Source: Epiperipatus broadwayi
Taxonomy: Eukaryota; Onychophora; Udeonychophora; Euonychophora; Peripatidae
Assembly (NCBI GenBank): GCA_028023455.1
Contig: JAQFVV010000258.1
Coordinates: forward strand, 1-64,000
Reading direction: 5' to 3'
Length of the DNA stretch: 64,000 nt
The position numbers and the translations under genes were made by a program. Under the pieces are notes generated by a model, which was not told where the DNA came from, searched no databases, and saw only the letters and a list, made by a program, of their open reading frames with translations. This document shows, one piece after another, positions 60,752 to 64,000 of the stretch. Position 1 is the stretch's first letter, and every line of letters starts with the position of its first letter.

Positions 60752-62045
60752 AGCATATTTAAACAAAAGTGATTGAAAAATCTAAACATTTTCATTCACA
60801 TATAAATTGTATTAATTATAAAATGGCATCAGCCTGTTCGATTTAGTGCAATGGTAGAATATATATGCAGTATAATTCAAGGATCAGGCAATTGTCATAA
60901 TATTTAAATAAATGTTGTTGGTTTTTTTTTGCTTTTACATCAATATATTTAATTTTTCCCATTTCAAAATTGTTTTCTTCATATTACTTTTCATTCTTTC
61001 AAACGGTTTAAAGATAGCCACTGCCCCTAGTGGAAAAAATGTGCAGAGACCTAAACTACATGAACTAAAACCTCCAAAAGTATTCAAATTTCAAACAAAA
61101 CTTAACTAAAAGCATCATCACCAAAGAACTTATTTCAAAGACTCCACCTCCTTGCCCTCTGAATTTTCCTCCCTTTCAGGCTGTGGTTTGCTCTATCAAA
61201 GGTAAAAAGCAAGCCAAAAAGAACAACATAACCAATCATAATGCCACTCCAAATACAATGGGAAAAACTAAAATTACTCATCTACAAAAGACAAAAATCA
61301 GCCTGTTGCATCTAAGCATTACTCAGAAATCCCCCCATCCATCCCTGAAACCTCTAAAGACTTAACATATAGCAATTCCTCCAAAGTTAATGTCACATAC
61401 GAAACCTCCTATCAATCCACCAGGGCAACCAAGCCTATCAACATTGCTCCTTACTAAAAACTCTTCTTTGCCTGGACTACACACCCTTTCCATATCCCCT
61501 TCCCATTTTATATGCATTCCCTTCCCCTTCACCATTTTGTGCTTGAATTTCATTTTGCCATGTAATGATCTCTTTGTAAACCTTTTTTAACTGTTGTGTA
61601 TTTTGTCTTTTTGATGAATAAAAGCTTTCATCACTGAGAAAAAAAAAATTACAATCAGAAAGTGTTTCTAACAATGAAGTAATTCAAAAATTAAATGTTT
61701 ACATACAAATGTTATTAATCATTGTGACAAAATGGTGTTGGCCTGTTTACTTTAGTACAATAATAAAAGTATATATGTAATGTATTTTATGCTCGAGTTT
61801 CAAATTTCAAAGCTTACACAATTGTTGCAATAAGTTTAAATAAAGAAGTATTTCTCTCATATTTACACTCAGAACATATTTCTAACAATGAAGTGACTCA
61901 AAAATCTAAACATTTACATATAAATTTTATTAATTATCTCGGTACTCCCATGATGATGCACCTTTGTGCCCTGCACAACATGCACCCTCACATGCAGTGG
62001 CCCTGGTTTTCATGATATTACAATAAGTTTTCATAAAATTAAATA
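60752..62045 (+). repeat. Three-unit satellite-like repeat of ~213 bp, interrupted by a retroposon
   Basis: Units start at about 60752, 61657 and 61870. Shared order is ATTTCTAACAATGAAGT, CAAAAATCTAAACATTTACA, TATAAAT-TTATTAATTAT, then a tRNA-like head in the first two (TTTAGTGCAATGGTAGAA at 60842; weaker at 61750), and AATAAGTTTAAATAAA. Units 2 and 3 are adjacent at 213 bp. Units 1 and 2 are held apart by the retroposon 60943-61648. The third unit has a different middle part (61940-62010). Confidence 0.6.
60943..61648 (+). mobile_element. Poly(A)-tailed retroposon copy (~706 bp)
   Basis: Its 3' end (61470-61648) matches 22743-23123: CCTGGAC, ACACACCCT, GCATTCCCTTCC-type C/T-rich phrases, AACTGTTGTGTATTTTGTC, GATGAATAAAAGC and TTCATCACTGAG before the A run. 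AATAAA precedes the tail by about 20 bp. TTACATCA (60935-60942) and TTACAATCA (61649-61657) are a probable, slightly altered target duplication. It interrupts a satellite-like unit at the point expected from that unit's period. Short plus-strand frames (61183-61590) are rich in Lys, Pro and Thr but carry no domain I know. An internal LINE ORF fragment is possible. Confidence 0.65.
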
Positions 62046-64000
62046 GATTCTATATTCTAATAATAGGCATGTGACTAACTACCATACATAAATTTAGCCT
62101 TAATTACATTATTGTTATTTGATTTCTGAATAAAAATTTCCATCAACATTACAGTTTATGCAAAATATTAATTATTTCAAAGAATCACTAACAGTAATCG
62201 AGATAAAAGCAAAATACTATACTTTAACTGTAAATAAATGTCAATTATTTTATATAGCGCAAAGCTTTACAAACTGTAATATTTTAAACAACATTAAACT
62301 GTTGCACATGCGCTTTGGATTTTAACTATAAAATGAATGAATACAAACACTTCAAACACATGATAAAGTCTTTGGAAAAGACAGAATGACCAAGTCCAAT
62401 ATGGTGTTTTTTTCAGTTGGACAGGTTAAAATAATGTTAAAAACTTATTAGTGAATACTAATTTCATAAATAAATAAATTTAAATTCATTGATTATATTT
62501 ACCTCATTACACAAAAATTTTGAAATGTTAAATAATAAAAATTCAAATATCTGTAATGAACTTTAAATTGCATCATTTTTAATACATTGGAAGCTAACAG
62601 TAAAAAAAAAAAAAGCTTTACAAACTTTTTTATTAATAAATATCTACATTGATTTGGAAAATTAATTAACTCTCCTGTACTCTGACAGATTTCTTTGTTC
62701 TTACTAGATTTAAGCTTACAACTTTCACCTTAATATCAAACCATTATTATCTATCAGAATATAATAAATTTGATCCAATTTGATAAATATTTTAGTTTAA
62801 AAATTAAATAAATTTTAAAAAATCACATTTGATTTTTGAAATTATTTTAAAAATTAGATTTTAATCAAAACAAAGCAAGGTCGAACCATCAAATTTCAGG
62901 TAGAGCAGATTGAATTTGCAAAATGAATGAAACCTTCTTTGTTTGATGTTTATTTTAAAAATCTAAATGAAATATTTTTAATATCTAGTAAATTTATCAA
63001 TTTATGCTTTAAAAGTTTAATTTTTTTTTGTAATTTTTACAATATCACTAAATGTTATAACAGACTGTTTATTGACAACATTTCTAGACAGTTGTATTTC
63101 CTGTGACTGTAATCTTTATGGTAACATTACATAGATTATATTGTTTTACATTTAAAAATAAAACACTTCTGTAAAAAATAAATATGTAATAATTTATATT
63201 TTAATTTCTAATAATTATTACACAATTATGATACAAAAACAATCATAAACTTTTCCCAAAATAAATTTTTAGACCATTGTAATATTTTCTCAAAGTAATC
63301 TTGCAAAGTTCAAGATGGCCAAATATACAATGGGCATCAATCACCATGGAGTTTAAAAAACTTTGAAATTACCATTTATTCGATTATCCTGACAGCTTTT
63401 AAATTTTTTTGAAATTAAAATATTAATAAAAAATATATGTGAATTTTAACATGGTAAAAAAAAATATTAGCAAAATTTCTCAGAGAGGGAGAAAAATGCA
63501 AATTAAATTTCTAGATTTCTTGTGCATGGGTCCATCATCTGAAATAATGGAATGGTTAAGTAAAAATAAAAAATAAAATCTTTAAATCCCTTACCTACTT
63601 ATATTTACTTGAAATTTTACATTACTAAATGGAAAAAAAAAATCATTATAAAAATTTAAGCTCCTTTAAATGCTTTTTAAAAATTGATCTAATTTATAAA
63701 TGATTACTTCACAAAATTCGTTTGTTAACATGAAGGTAAACAGCACAGAATTGCAAACTTTTTACTAAAAAAAAAAATTTCCACAGAGTTAAGAATTATG
63801 AATAAACTGACATGATCTTTTAACAATCCAATTTCATCAGAAAAACACTGTAATGAATTAGTTGTATAACTTTGTGTTACATTAAAACTGTCACCAATTC
63901 TTTTATTTTTCTTTCCAAAAATGAGCTTTTAGCATTAAATTGCAATTAGTCTATCATATAGAATGGCAAATATATATATATATATATCTCATACAGCTTT
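62046..64000. other. AT-rich DNA to the window end
   Basis: No genes or recognisable repeats apart from a (TA)n microsatellite at about 63970-63987. Confidence 0.5.

Overview
The window looks like nuclear DNA of an AT-rich invertebrate animal. It is strongly AT-rich, has no operons or dense reading frames, and is full of metazoan transposable-element remains: a Ty3/gypsy-type LTR element, RTE-type and other LINE relics, hAT, pogo/Tigger and mariner DNA transposons, tRNA-derived SINEs, foldback elements, and TA/TG/ATT microsatellites. The sequence does not let me name a phylum. I find no host gene I can name. The stretch reads as intergenic or intronic, with two weak exon-like segments (13453-13551 and 25153-25477).

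Layout. 1-1200: purine-rich minus-strand relic resembling a LINE ORF1. 2885-3206 and 29500-29862: two copies, in opposite orientation, of an unclassified repeat of about 320-360 bp. 12290-13134: extreme low-complexity tract ending in a hAT-like terminus. 15155-17113: non-autonomous hAT-like element with internal higher-order repeats. 18291-21115: decayed but nearly full-span RTE-type LINE on the plus strand; a 5'-truncated relative lies at 41222-41578. 22743-23123 and 60943-61648: a poly(A)-tailed retroposon family. 27077-27314: small element with 28-bp terminal inverted repeats. 33240-35150: decayed LINE ORF2 on the minus strand. It abuts a pogo-like transposon (35155-36869) that carries a mariner remnant. 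38735-39300: 566-bp foldback element, with a solitary relative at 32520-32757.

46323-49672: a hAT element of the ZBED/GTF2IRD2 type, split by a LINE-like insertion (46689-48860) that has a 17-bp target duplication and two tandem ~372-bp units at its 5' end. 53609-56367: gypsy LTR element with both LTRs, a gag start, and an integrase whose DD35E triad is intact; protease, reverse transcriptase and RNase H are deleted. 58560-59989: second pogo-like element with three internal tandem units.

The most distinctive finding is a very short SINE of about 93-100 bp in three copies (37701-37793, 56582-56681, 58177-58276). It is little more than a tRNA-Ser-like head plus the tail ATGACACATGAG and an A-rich end. 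Each copy is bounded by its own target-site duplication. Much of the remainder is plain AT-rich DNA in which I see nothing; those stretches are listed as such.
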